This document shows positions 40,986-49,497 of a stretch of 64,000 bases of DNA, one piece after another. The notes beneath the pieces were generated by a model, which saw only the letters and a program-made list of their open reading frames with translations, was not told the origin of the DNA and made no database searches. The stretch comes from Deltaproteobacteria bacterium. GTDB lineage: Bacteria > Myxococcota > Kuafuiibacteriia > Kuafuiibacteriales > Kuafuiibacteriaceae. The stretch lies in assembly GCA_020632995.1 (NCBI GenBank), contig JACKEN010000016.1, forward strand, positions 69,423 to 133,422. The letters run 5' to 3'. Both the position numbers and the translations under genes were made by a program. Each line of letters begins with the position of its first letter. The stretch's first letter is position 1.

Positions 40986-42941
40986 GTGGAGAGCCAGCTC
41001 CTACCCATGCCCACCGCGCTGTGGGTCGACTGCGCGCCCGTCGAGGGGGAGCGGGCACCCGCGTACCCGCCGCACCCCCGCTGTCATTGGCTCCGGCTGC
41101 GGGACGTCGAGGCCAGCCTCCGCCTGGCCGAGACCCACCGGCCCGCGGTCGCGGTGGTGACGGACCGCCTCGACGGCGCCGATCCCCTCACCCTGGTGGC
41201 CCGGCTCAGCGGTCTCGGGATCCCGGTGGTCTACATGCACTCCGGGGACGACGAGGCGGGCGAGCACGCGGTGGCCCAAGGCGCGGTGGAGCATGTGCCG
41301 GTGGAGCGGTGGGGGTCTGCGTCCTTCCACCGCCTGGTGGCCCGGGTGGTGGAGCGGACGGTGTTGGAGCGCCGGCTCCGCGACCAGCAGGCCGGCCTCG
41401 CCTCCCACGAGCAGCTCCTGGCCGACGTGGTGAGCGCCCTGCCCGAGGGGGTGTGCGTGCTCGCGGCCGACGGGCGCATCCGCTACCTGAACCAGGAGGC
41501 CCAGGCGCTCCTGGGCGAGCGCGCCATGGAGGGGCGCCACATCCTCGACGCGCTCCGCCCCGGGCGGCTGTTCGTCCGGGGCACCAACGGCGCGTATCGG
41601 GTCGAGACCCTCCCGCTCCTGAAGGCCCTGCGGGGGGTGGCGAGCACCGCCGACGACCTCGAGGTGGAGCTGAGCCCGGGCAACCGGCGGGTGATCCGCA
41701 TGTCCGCGAACCCTCTCTTCGGCCCCGAGGGGCACCTGATCCACGCCCTCGGCACCCTGCAGGACGTCACCGAGCAGCGCCGGCTCGCCACCCAGATGGA
41801 GACCGCCCAGCGCATGGAGTCGGTGGGCCAGCTCGCGGGCGGGATCGCCCACGACTTCAACAACATGCTCACCATCATCCAGACCTGCAGCGCGCTGGCC
41901 ACGGAGTCCCTGAACCCCGGCCACCCCGCGCACAAGGACCTGCAGCAGGTGATGGAGACCTCCCAGCGCGCGGGGCGCCTGACCCGGCAGCTCCTCGCGT
42001 TCTCGCGCCGGCAGGTGATCAAGCCGGTGGTGCTGCAGGTGAACGAGGTCATCTCGGACCTCCAGCACATCATCCGCCGCGCGGCGGGGGAGCGGATCGC
42101 GGTGGGGCTGGAGCTCGAGCACGGCCTGCCCCCGGTGCGCATCGACCCCGGCGCCCTCGAGCAGGTCATCGTCAACCTGGCCGTCAACGCCAAGGACGCC
42201 ATGCCCCAGGGCGGAAGCCTGCGGATCCACACCGACTCGCTCCAGGTGGAGGCCGACTACCCGCAGCGGGCCCAGGTGGAGGTGCCCATCGGGCCGTACG
42301 CCCGGATCTCGGTCTCGGACACCGGCACCGGCATGTCGCCCGAGGTCCTCGAGCGGATCTTCGAGCCCTTCTTCACCACCAAGCCCAAGGACAAGGGCAC
42401 CGGCCTCGGCCTCGCGACCTGCTACGGTCTGATCAAGCAGGCGGACGGCTTCATCTGGGCCCGCTCCGAGGAGGGCGTGGGCACCACGTTCGAGGTGCTC
42501 CTGCCCCGGGCCGCGGGCTCGGTGTCGAGCATCGAACACCGCGCGGAGTCCAGCGTGCTCGGGGGCCGCGAGACCATCCTGGTGGCCGAGGACGAGCGCC
42601 CCATCCGTGCCCTCGCCGAGCGGATCCTGCGCAAGTACGGCTACACCGTGCTCCTGGCCCGGGACGGCGAGGACGCCCTCACGGTGGCGGAGGGCCACGG
42701 GCAGCCGATCGACCTCCTCCTCACCGACGTGGTGATGCCCAACATGGGCGGCATGGAGCTGGCGGACCGCTTCCGGGTGCTCCACCCCAGCACCCGCATC
42801 CTGTTCATGTCCGGCTACCCGGCCACCGACCACGGCCTCCCCGAGGGCCTGGACATGCTCAACAAGCCCTTCACGCCGAACGATCTGGGGGAGCGCATCC
42901 GGCTCCTCCTCGACGAGCCGCGCGCCCGCGCGCGCACTTGA
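40986..42941 (+). CDS. Hybrid histidine kinase (degenerate receiver, PAS, kinase core, receiver)
   Basis: A 651-residue cytosolic hybrid kinase. Residues 1-120 look like a degenerate receiver (PAVAVVTDRLDGADPLTLVARLSGLGIPVVYMHS). A PAS domain (about 145-265) leads to the NtrB-type core with GGIAHDFNNML (His289), NLAVNAKDAMPQGG, DTGTGM and GTGLGLATCYG. The C-terminal receiver has ILVAEDERPI, acceptor Asp581 in LLLTDVVMP and LNKPFTP. Overall it resembles the hybrid kinase at 1.7 kb, but with an extra N-terminal domain. The GTG start at 40986 is 70 bases after the pseudokinase. Confidence 0.9.
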   Translation: MESQLLPMPTALWVDCAPVEGERAPAYPPHPRCHWLRLRDVEASLRLAETHRPAVAVVTDRLDGADPLTLVARLSGLGIPVVYMHSGDDEAGEHAVAQGAVEHVPVERWGSASFHRLVARVVERTVLERRLRDQQAGLASHEQLLADVVSALPEGVCVLAADGRIRYLNQEAQALLGERAMEGRHILDALRPGRLFVRGTNGAYRVETLPLLKALRGVASTADDLEVELSPGNRRVIRMSANPLFGPEGHLIHALGTLQDVTEQRRLATQMETAQRMESVGQLAGGIAHDFNNMLTIIQTCSALATESLNPGHPAHKDLQQVMETSQRAGRLTRQLLAFSRRQVIKPVVLQVNEVISDLQHIIRRAAGERIAVGLELEHGLPPVRIDPGALEQVIVNLAVNAKDAMPQGGSLRIHTDSLQVEADYPQRAQVEVPIGPYARISVSDTGTGMSPEVLERIFEPFFTTKPKDKGTGLGLATCYGLIKQADGFIWARSEEGVGTTFEVLLPRAAGSVSSIEHRAESSVLGGRETILVAEDERPIRALAERILRKYGYTVLLARDGEDALTVAEGHGQPIDLLLTDVVMPNMGGMELADRFRVLHPSTRILFMSGYPATDHGLPEGLDMLNKPFTPNDLGERIRLLLDEPRARART

Positions 42942-43859
42942 TCACGACCTCGAGAGGCCGGCCCGCTCGAAGGTCTCCTGCAGGAAGGTCACGAAGGCGC
43001 GCACGCGGGGTGAGCGGTGGCGCCCGGGCGCGGCCACGGCGGAGATCGTGGGCCCCGGGCACGAGTCGCCCTCGAGGACCTCGACCAGCCGTCCGTCCTG
43101 GAGCGCGCGGGTCACCATGAAGTCCATCGCCTGCACGAGCCCCGCCCCGGCCTCGGCCGCCGCCACGAGGGCGGCGCCGTCGTCGGTCACCAGGCTCCCT
43201 CGCACCGCGACGACGGTGGTCTCGTCGCCGCGCCGGTACGTCCAGTCGCGCGGGCGCCCGTCGGGCGCGAGGAAGCGCAGGCACGCGTGCTCGTCCAGGG
43301 CGCGTGGCGTCTTCGGGGCCTTGGCGCGCGCGAGGTAGGCGGGCGAGGCCACCGTGACCCAGCGCGTACCGGCCAGCACCCAGCGCCGGCCGTCGGAGTC
43401 GTCGAGGTCGCCGATCCGCACCGCCACGTCGACGTTCTCCTGCACGAGGCCGACGACGCGATCGGTGAACGAGATCCGGAGCTCGAGGCCGGGGTAGCGG
43501 TCGAACAGCTGCGGGAGCGCGGGCGCGATGAGCTCCCGACCCAGGATCCGCGACGCGCTCGCGCGCAGGATGCCTTGCGGTCGGCGCTGGGCGCTCAGCG
43601 CGAAGTCCTGCGCCGCGAGCGCGCGGGTCACCGCGTCGCGGTAGCACTCGAGGACTGTCTTGCCCTCGTCGGTGGTGCGCACGCTCCGGGGCGAGCGGAC
43701 CATCAAGCGCACCCCGAGGCGCTGCTCGAGCCGCTGCACCGCCCGGGTCACCGCCGAGGGCGTGACCCCCAGCTGCTCGGCCGCGCCGCGGATCGAGCCG
43801 CACTCGGCCGCGACGACGAAGGGGACGACACCAGAGAAGAGATCCAGGGGCGGGCTCAC
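42942..43859 (-). CDS. LysR-family transcriptional regulator
   Basis: A 305-residue LysR protein. The winged helix-turn-helix is residues 5-65 (FVVAAECGSIRGAAEQLGVTPSAVTRAVQRLEQRLG), followed by the linker helix and a periplasmic-binding-protein-like effector domain (ELRISFTDRVVGLVQENVDVAVRIGDL). By resemblance it belongs with the group that includes DsdC/AaeR-like simple LysRs. The GTG start codon is inside an 8-bp palindrome, implying autorepression. The divergent NAD(P)-dependent reductase gene is the likely target. Confidence 0.92.
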   Translation of the reverse strand: MSPPLDLFSGVVPFVVAAECGSIRGAAEQLGVTPSAVTRAVQRLEQRLGVRLMVRSPRSVRTTDEGKTVLECYRDAVTRALAAQDFALSAQRRPQGILRASASRILGRELIAPALPQLFDRYPGLELRISFTDRVVGLVQENVDVAVRIGDLDDSDGRRWVLAGTRWVTVASPAYLARAKAPKTPRALDEHACLRFLAPDGRPRDWTYRRGDETTVVAVRGSLVTDDGAALVAAAEAGAGLVQAMDFMVTRALQDGRLVEVLEGDSCPGPTISAVAAPGRHRSPRVRAFVTFLQETFERAGLSRS

Positions 43860-43878
43860 GTTGACCTCCAGTCAACGT
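43858..43878. promoter_or_regulatory. LysR operator palindrome between divergent genes
   Basis: ACGTTGAC and GTCAACGT form a perfect 8-bp inverted repeat separated by CTCCA, with T-N11-A character. It covers the GTG start codon of the LysR gene and lies 55 bases before the reductase ATG. This is the standard place for a LysR recognition site controlling both directions. Confidence 0.6.
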
Positions 43879-43933
43879 TACCATGACTCGGAGCCTCATT
43901 GTTTACCTGGCGGCGAGCAGGCATGGTGGGGGC

Positions 43934-44593
43934 ATGAAGATCGCAGTCCTCGGAACCGGAGATGTTGGACGACGCATCGCGTCGCGGCTGGTGGAGCTCG
44001 GGCACCACGTGACCCTCGGCTCACGCACCGCAGACAACGCGGCGGCCACGAAGTGGGCGAGCGAGACAGGCGAGCGCGCCTCGCACGGCACGTTCGCGGA
44101 CAGCGCGAAGAGCGCGGAGGTCGTGTTCAACTGCACGAAGGGCGAGCACACCCTGGCCGTCCTCGAGGCGGCCGGCGCCGCCGCCCTCGACGGCAAGGTG
44201 TTGGTCGACGTGTCCAACCCCCTCGACTTCTCGAAGGGCTTCCCGCCCTCCCTGAGCGTGGCGAACACCGACTCGCTCGGCGAGCAGATCCAGCGCGCCT
44301 TCCCTGGTGCGAAGGTGGTGAAGGCCCTCAACACCCTGGCCAACCCGCTGATGGTCCGCCCGCGTGACCTGCCGGACAGCCACCACACCTTCATCAGCAG
44401 CGACCACGCGGACGCCAAGGTGACGGTCCGGGCGCTGCTCGAGTCGTTCGGGTGGGCAAAGGACGAGATCATCGACCTCGGCGGCCTCGACACCGCCCGC
44501 GGCACCGAGGGGTTCCTCTTGCTGTGGGTCCGGCTGTTCGGGGCGATGGGCACACCGATGTTCAACCTGAAGCTGGTGAAGCTCGAGGGCTGA
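43934..44593 (+). CDS. NAD(P)-binding oxidoreductase, F420H2:NADP reductase-like
   Basis: A 219-residue protein of the NADPH-dependent F420 reductase-like/YqeB group: MKIAVLGTGDVGRRIASRL is the dinucleotide-binding motif, GSRTAD follows strand 2 and suggests NADP(H), then FNCTKGEHTL, VDVSNPLDF, KVVKALNTLANPLM and the C-terminal dimerisation helices. The ATG at 43934 fits the usual start. It is divergent from the LysR gene across the palindrome, hence probably LysR-controlled. No F420-biosynthesis genes are in view, so the true substrate is uncertain. Confidence 0.85.
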   Translation: MKIAVLGTGDVGRRIASRLVELGHHVTLGSRTADNAAATKWASETGERASHGTFADSAKSAEVVFNCTKGEHTLAVLEAAGAAALDGKVLVDVSNPLDFSKGFPPSLSVANTDSLGEQIQRAFPGAKVVKALNTLANPLMVRPRDLPDSHHTFISSDHADAKVTVRALLESFGWAKDEIIDLGGLDTARGTEGFLLLWVRLFGAMGTPMFNLKLVKLEG

Positions 44594-44611
44594 GCTCCGG
44601 GAGCGCAACGC

Positions 44612-45310
44612 TCATGACAACCGACGAGGCGCAGCCACGCGCTGCAGCGCGCGCATGAGGTGGCTCTCGAGTTGGAGGTAGTCCTCGAACGAGGGCAGGA
44701 TGTCCTGCACCCCCGCGTCACGCAACCCAGCCTGCCCGTCCCGATCGACCCCCACCACCGCGAGGCCCAGGTCGCGCGCGGCGAGGACGTCCCACACCCC
44801 ATCGCCGACGTAGACCACTTGCGGGTGGGCCTCCCTGCCCCCCGCCCGGGCCAGGGCGAGCGCGATGATCTCGCCGCGTCCGAGCGCGTCATCGGCCGAG
44901 GCCATGGGGATCCCCGCGAGCTCGAAGCCGGCCCGCTCGAGCTTGATCTCCGCGCTCTCCCGCCAGTCGCCCGCGGCCAGGGCCACCGCGTGCCCGCCCC
45001 GGCGGAGCCGCTCGAACGCCCGCACCGCCCCCGGCACCTCGAGCGGGTCCTTGAGCGAGAAGAGCGCGGTGGCCACCAGCTCCACGAAGCGGTCCCGCAC
45101 CGCGGCCCGCTCCTCGTCGGTGCAGGGCCGCCCCAGCGCGCGGCGCGCGCCATCCTCGACCAGCCCCGAGGCGGAGACGCGGGGGTACTCGGACCAGTCC
45201 TGGGACGGCAGCGGGACCCCGAGGGCGAGCTCGAAGGCCTGGGCGAGCGCGCGGCGGTTGAGGTCCGAGGTCCGGGTCAGGGTCCCGTCCACGTCGAAGA
45301 TGACGAGCAT
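44612..45310 (-). CDS. HAD-superfamily hydrolase (phosphoglycolate-phosphatase-like)
   Basis: A 232-residue HAD hydrolase with motif 1 FDVDGTLT (Asp6 and Asp8), a C1 helical cap, motif 2 VALAAGDWRESA, motif 3 Lys in EIKLERAGFEL and motif 4 VYVGDGVWDVLAA. The GxxD-like spacing and cap fit the phosphoglycolate/beta-phosphoglucomutase group, but in motif 2 Ala replaces the usual Ser/Thr, so activity might be altered. It is divergent from the sirtuin gene across about 56 bases. Confidence 0.83.
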   Translation of the reverse strand: MLVIFDVDGTLTRTSDLNRRALAQAFELALGVPLPSQDWSEYPRVSASGLVEDGARRALGRPCTDEERAAVRDRFVELVATALFSLKDPLEVPGAVRAFERLRRGGHAVALAAGDWRESAEIKLERAGFELAGIPMASADDALGRGEIIALALARAGGREAHPQVVYVGDGVWDVLAARDLGLAVVGVDRDGQAGLRDAGVQDILPSFEDYLQLESHLMRALQRVAAPRRLS

Positions 45311-45366
45311 GTTGGCCGGTCGATTTGACCACCAAGCCGGGGCCGAGGGATAGATCGGGCGACCCC

Positions 45367-46059
45367 ATGCGCTTCAAGGACTTCGAGCGGATCGTGTTCT
45401 TCACCGGGGCGGGCATGTCCGCCGAGAGCGGTGTCCCCACCTACCGAGGCGCGGGGGGCATCTGGCGCGAGTACGACTACCGCGCGTACGCGTGCCAGGA
45501 CGCCTTCAACCACGACCCGGAGCACGTGTGGGAGTTCCACAACTACCGGCGGGGTATCGTCGGGGCCTGCGCGCCCAACCGGGGGCACGAGATCATCGCG
45601 GAGCTCGAGGCCACCCACCACGTGACGGTGGTGACCCAGAACATCGACGGGCTCCACCAGCTGGCGGGGAGCACCAACGTCATCGAGCTGCACGGCTCGC
45701 TGTGGCGCCTGCGCTGCGACCACTGCGGGAACCGCCACCGGGGCCGCGAGAACCCCCTCGAGGAGCTGCACTGCACCGCGTGCCACAGCTACTGGCGGCC
45801 GGACATCGTGTGGTTCGGCGACACCCTGAACTTCGAGAACATCCAGGACGCGCAACACGCCTTGCAGGAGTGTGACCTGATGATCTCGATCGGGACGTCG
45901 GGGGTGGTCTACCCCGCCGCCGCGCTCCCCATGGTCGCGAAGCGCTCGGGCGCACGGATGGTGGAGGTCAACCCGGAGCTGACCGACATGAGCGTGCTCT
46001 ACGACGTGAACTTCAGGACCACCGCCTCGGAGGCCCTCACCGAGATGTCGGGCGCCTGA
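45367..46059 (+). CDS. Sirtuin (NAD-dependent protein deacylase)
   Basis: A 230-residue Sir2-family enzyme. NAD-binding residues lie in FFTGAGMSAESGVPTYRG (GAGMS at 14-18); TQNIDGLHQLAG supplies Asn92 and Asp94; catalytic His109 is in VIELHGSL. Zinc ligands are Cys117, Cys120, Cys136 and Cys139. The pair of residues typical of class III sirtuins (Tyr and Arg, here YDYRAYAC region) suggests desuccinylase/deacetylase activity, as in CobB, but this is not firm. The length is compact and the Rossmann end (ISIGTSGVVYPAA, EVNPE) is intact. Confidence 0.92.
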   Translation: MRFKDFERIVFFTGAGMSAESGVPTYRGAGGIWREYDYRAYACQDAFNHDPEHVWEFHNYRRGIVGACAPNRGHEIIAELEATHHVTVVTQNIDGLHQLAGSTNVIELHGSLWRLRCDHCGNRHRGRENPLEELHCTACHSYWRPDIVWFGDTLNFENIQDAQHALQECDLMISIGTSGVVYPAAALPMVAKRSGARMVEVNPELTDMSVLYDVNFRTTASEALTEMSGA

Positions 46060-46074
46060 GCGCCCGACCGGGGC

Positions 46075-46932
46075 TCACCCCTCGTCGTCCTCGTCCTCGT
46101 CCTCGCCCTCGAAGATGCGGACCGCCTTGAGCGAGCCGCGCCCGAGGGAGCGGGTGGTGAGGCCGTCGACCTCGGCCACGGTGCGGTGGATGATGCGCCG
46201 CTCGTAGCTGTTGAGGCCCTCGATGGTCACCGCCTCGCCGTCCTCGAGGACCTGCTCGATGGCCTCCTTGGCCTGGGCCACGAGGGCCGCCTCGCGCTTG
46301 GGGTCCTTCTCGGGCTTGGGGCGATCACCGCGGTCGCGATCCCGATCGCGATCCCGGCCGCCGCGGTCCCGGTCCCGACCGCCACGGTCCCGATCCCGGC
46401 CACCGCCGCGGCGATCCCGATCCCGGCCGCCGCGATCCCGGCCGCCGCGATCCCGATCCCGGCCGCCGCGGTCCCGGCCGCCGCGATCCCGATCCCGGCG
46501 CTCGCTCGGGGCGTAGCTGCCGGCGGGGAGCTGGACGAGCACCTTCAGGGTGCGGTCCGCCATGCCCTCGCCCCCGACCTCGCGCAGCACCTCGGCCAGC
46601 GCCTCGAGGGAGGCGTCGTCGTCGGGGACCACCCCGGACTGGGCCTCGATGGCCACCTTCACCTCGCCGTTGGTCACGGTGACCCGGGCGGAGGCCTCGA
46701 GCTCGCGGTTGGTGAACTCCTCGGCCAGGAACTTCTCCAGGGTCTCGCGGATGCTCGCGTTGGCGGGATCCCGGGGGGCGGCGAAGATCCGGACGGTGCT
46801 GGCGCCGTTCAGGAAGTGGTCGCGATCCAGGCGGTAGTCCAGCTCGTCCATCGGGACCCCGAGGGCGGCGCTGGCGGCCTCGAGCGAGTCCTCGAGGGAG
46901 GGACCTTCGAATGCGTTCTGGGCGGGATTCAT
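46075..46932 (-). CDS. Jag-like protein: Jag-N domain, RD repeat linker, R3H domain
   Basis: A 285-residue predicted RNA-binding protein. The N terminus (about 10-55, PSLEDSLEAASAALGVPMDEL) resembles the Jag-N domain, and the middle (60-140) has a KH-like pattern with conserved strand/helix rhythm. Residues 140-215 are a Gly/Arg/Asp repeat (RDRGGRDRD). The C-terminal R3H-like domain (AKEAIEQVLEDGEAVTIEGLNSYERRIIHRTVAEVDGL) carries the R-x3-H pattern in ERRIIH. The usual neighbours yidC/rnpA are absent. Start at ATG 46932 is favoured over the open frame to 46971. Confidence 0.78.
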   Translation of the reverse strand: MNPAQNAFEGPSLEDSLEAASAALGVPMDELDYRLDRDHFLNGASTVRIFAAPRDPANASIRETLEKFLAEEFTNRELEASARVTVTNGEVKVAIEAQSGVVPDDDASLEALAEVLREVGGEGMADRTLKVLVQLPAGSYAPSERRDRDRGGRDRGGRDRDRGGRDRGGRDRDRRGGGRDRDRGGRDRDRGGRDRDRDRDRGDRPKPEKDPKREAALVAQAKEAIEQVLEDGEAVTIEGLNSYERRIIHRTVAEVDGLTTRSLGRGSLKAVRIFEGEDEDEDDEG

Positions 46933-47012
46933 GGACCGAGGGTGTGTAGCACCGAGACCGGACTTGGCCAACCCACATCGCGCGACCCCTGCGCTCGGCC
47001 TATGATCTTCCT

Positions 47013-48359
47013 GTGACCCGGGGTCTCGAGCTCCTGCTCGGCCTGCTGGCCGTGCAGATCGCCATGGTGGGGGTGGCGCACGGCTTCGCGCCGGGGCCCC
47101 TGCTCGCGGCGGTGGGGACGTCCGCCTTGGGGCTCACCGCCCTGGCCGTGGCCACCCGCGTGCTGGTCAAGCTGGTCGCGCCCCACCTGGGCGAGGAGCG
47201 GTCCTGGCGCGGGCTGGCGCGGGCCCTCCCCGGGCTCGAGGTCCAGACCTTCGGCGGCCAGGAACCGCCCCGCGGGCACCTCTGGTTGGGGCCAACCCGG
47301 GTGACCCTCCGCCCCGCCGACCACACCTTCCTCGTCCACGTGCACCGGGTCGCGCCGGAGGCGTCCCCGGAGTGGCGCCTGGATCCCGCCCCCGGTGGCA
47401 CCACGGGTGACAGCGAGCTGGACGCGCGGGTCACCATCCACGGGCCGCCCGAGGCCGTGGCCGCCGCCCTCACCCCCGCGCTGCGGGGCCGGATCCTGAC
47501 CTGGGTCGGGGGCGGGGTGCGGATCCGCGGGGCCCACGCCGCCTTCGAGGCGCCCCGGCTCCTGAAGGCGCCGGAGGACTCCGCGGCCCGGATCCAGGCG
47601 GTGGCCGACCTCCTGGCCCGGCTCGCCCGGGCGCCCACCGGCCCCGAGGCCCTCGAGGCCGCGGCCAGGAACGACCCGGAGCCCGGAGTGCGGGCGGTGG
47701 CGCTCAGGAGCCTCCTCGCCACCTACCCGATGACCCCCGCTCACTGCGCCCTCGCCCGGGAGGCGCTGGACGCCGCCCACCCCCCGCTCCGGCGCGCGGC
47801 GGCCGAGGCCCTCCTCGCCCCCGAGGCCGACCCCGGGTTGGCCCGACGCCTGCTCGCGGAGTCGCTCGCCGAGGGTGACCCGGCCGAGCAGGCCCATGCG
47901 CTGGGGCTGATCTTCGATGCCCTGCCCAGGCGCCAGAGCCGCCGACTGCTGCGCCTGGGCCTGGCCCGCGGTCGGGGCCCCCTCGCGCCCCAGGTGCTGG
48001 CCCGAGTGGACGCCGATCTGCAAGATGCCTTGCTCAATCGGCTCGAGCGCTGCGAGTCCGAGGCGCTGGTGGCCCTGGTCCCCGCCCTGGCCGAGCACCA
48101 GCAGCAAGCCGCCTTGCTCGCCCTCGCGCGGCACCGGCACGCCGAGGTGAGCATCCCCGCCCTGCAGGCGCTCGCCGCGTGCGGCACCCTCGAGGCGGTG
48201 GCGCCCCTGTTGGCGGTGGCCCGCAGCACCTGGGCGCCATCTCGGCGGGGGGCGGCGCTCCAGGTGGCGCGGCACCTCCAGGCCGTGCACGGGGTGCCGG
48301 CGCGGGGGGCGTTGTCGACCGCGCCCGAGGATGGCGCGGGCCGGCTCAGCGACGCGTGA
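47013..48359 (+). CDS. Membrane-anchored HEAT-repeat-like protein
   Basis: A 448-residue protein. Two hydrophobic segments at the N terminus (about 4-22 and 28-55) anchor it. A beta-rich stretch (80-175) follows, then about eight helical repeats from residue 205 (DPEPGVRAVALRSLLATYP, HPPLRRAAAEALLAPEADP) characteristic of HEAT/Armadillo-like folds, which usually mediate protein contacts. The GTG start at 47013 is the best candidate. Its function is unknown; it is divergent from the Jag-like gene. Confidence 0.68.
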   Translation: MTRGLELLLGLLAVQIAMVGVAHGFAPGPLLAAVGTSALGLTALAVATRVLVKLVAPHLGEERSWRGLARALPGLEVQTFGGQEPPRGHLWLGPTRVTLRPADHTFLVHVHRVAPEASPEWRLDPAPGGTTGDSELDARVTIHGPPEAVAAALTPALRGRILTWVGGGVRIRGAHAAFEAPRLLKAPEDSAARIQAVADLLARLARAPTGPEALEAAARNDPEPGVRAVALRSLLATYPMTPAHCALAREALDAAHPPLRRAAAEALLAPEADPGLARRLLAESLAEGDPAEQAHALGLIFDALPRRQSRRLLRLGLARGRGPLAPQVLARVDADLQDALLNRLERCESEALVALVPALAEHQQQAALLALARHRHAEVSIPALQALAACGTLEAVAPLLAVARSTWAPSRRGAALQVARHLQAVHGVPARGALSTAPEDGAGRLSDA

Positions 48360-48399
48360 GGGCCTCCACGACCCCAGCGACCTGAGCCCGGTGCCGTCG

Positions 48400-48539
48400 G
48401 CTTCAGAGACTGGGTTCAGGCTTCAGAGACTGGGTTCAGGCTTCAGAGACTGGGTTCAGGCTTCAGAGACTGGGTTCAGGCTTCAGAGACTGGGTTCAGG
48501 CTTCAGAGACTGGGTTCAGGCTTCAGAGACTGGGTTCAG
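48400..48539. repeat. Seven perfect copies of a 20-bp tandem repeat
   Basis: The unit GCTTCAGAGACTGGGTTCAG occurs seven times without change and without gap. The last units encode the C terminus of the AraC gene (minus strand) and provide its stop codon. Shares TCAGAGAC with the array at 32.5 kb. Not a CRISPR: no spacers. Confidence 0.97.
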
Positions 48540-49412
48540 GGCCACCCGGGCCAGGGCCTCTGGCGCCTCGAGCCACCCCCGCACCTCCCGCGGCGTGCGC
48601 CCCATGCGCCGACGGAACGCGGCGGTGAAGTGGCTGTGGCTGGAGAAGCCGACGTCGAGCGCCACGTCCACCAGCCGCTCGCCGTCCGCGAGCCGCAGGA
48701 GGCCGGCGCGGAGCCGGAGCTGCTCGAGGTAGGCGTGCACCGTCGTCCCCAGCGCCTCCCGGAACAGCCGGGCGAGGTGAAAGGGCGACAGCGCCACCTC
48801 CGCCCCGAGGGTGGCGAGGGACCACGGCTCCCCGAAGCGGGTCCCGAGGAGCACCTGCGCCGCGTGGACCGCCTCCAGCCCCCGCCTGTGGCGCTCCGCA
48901 CGCGCCCGCACCCGCTCGCGCGGGACCCCGCGCACCACCTCGGAGAGGATGGTGAGGAGGGCCTCGTGGATCAAGAGGTCGTCCCGGGCCGTCTCGCCGA
49001 GGGCGTAACGCTCGATGGCCAGGTGTCGCAAGTAGACCTGCGCCGAGGCGGGCGCACGGACGAACGTGAAGGGCGCCTCGGGGCGCTCGCCCACCGAGAG
49101 CCCGGCGTGTACCAGGGCGGCCCGCACGTCGGCGGGGTCGAGCCCGACGAAGGTGCAGCGGTCCCCACGCGCGTCCAGCAGGCGCCGGGTGTAGCGCTGG
49201 GCGTGGTTGTAGAAGATGACCTGGTTCGGATCCGCCGCCACCGAGGTCTGGCCGGCCTGCTGGATCTCGACCGGCACTCCGGGAAACACGAAGAGGGGGC
49301 CCAGCTGGATCTCGTTCTCGCTCCGCCAGCGCGGGCTGCTCGGCGGGCACACGAACGCGCCCACCACGAAGCCGCGCCCCTCGACGAGGCGGCGCTGGGT
49401 GCCGTCGGTCAT
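48516..49412 (-). CDS. AraC-family transcriptional regulator
   Basis: A 298-residue regulator. The first ~165 residues resemble an AraC-type sensor/cupin-like domain (IQLGPLFVFPGVPVEI, FYNHAQRYTRR). The C-terminal ~100 residues are the double helix-turn-helix: WSLATLGAEVALSPFHLARLFREALGTTVHAYLEQLRLRAG and LVDVALDVGFSSHSHFTAAFRRRMGRTPREVRGW. The start at ATG 49412 is chosen as the first ATG with a normal domain length. The final residues (LNPVSEA) and the stop codon come from the 20-bp repeat array, so the natural end may have been changed by repeat growth. Confidence 0.88.
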   Translation of the reverse strand: MTDGTQRRLVEGRGFVVGAFVCPPSSPRWRSENEIQLGPLFVFPGVPVEIQQAGQTSVAADPNQVIFYNHAQRYTRRLLDARGDRCTFVGLDPADVRAALVHAGLSVGERPEAPFTFVRAPASAQVYLRHLAIERYALGETARDDLLIHEALLTILSEVVRGVPRERVRARAERHRRGLEAVHAAQVLLGTRFGEPWSLATLGAEVALSPFHLARLFREALGTTVHAYLEQLRLRAGLLRLADGERLVDVALDVGFSSHSHFTAAFRRRMGRTPREVRGWLEAPEALARVALNPVSEA

Positions 49413-49497
49413 CCCGGAGATTCTGGACGAAACCGCACGATCCTGACAGCGGCCGGCGCCGCTCGAGCGCGAGACTCCGAGCTCATCGGAGGTCTTC

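Noticed and set aside
38633..41014. 793-codon minus-strand open frame
   Set aside because: Antisense of the pseudokinase, with Gly/His/Arg-rich composition and no domain.
48400..48539. CRISPR array
   Set aside because: Units are contiguous with no spacers and no cas genes are near.
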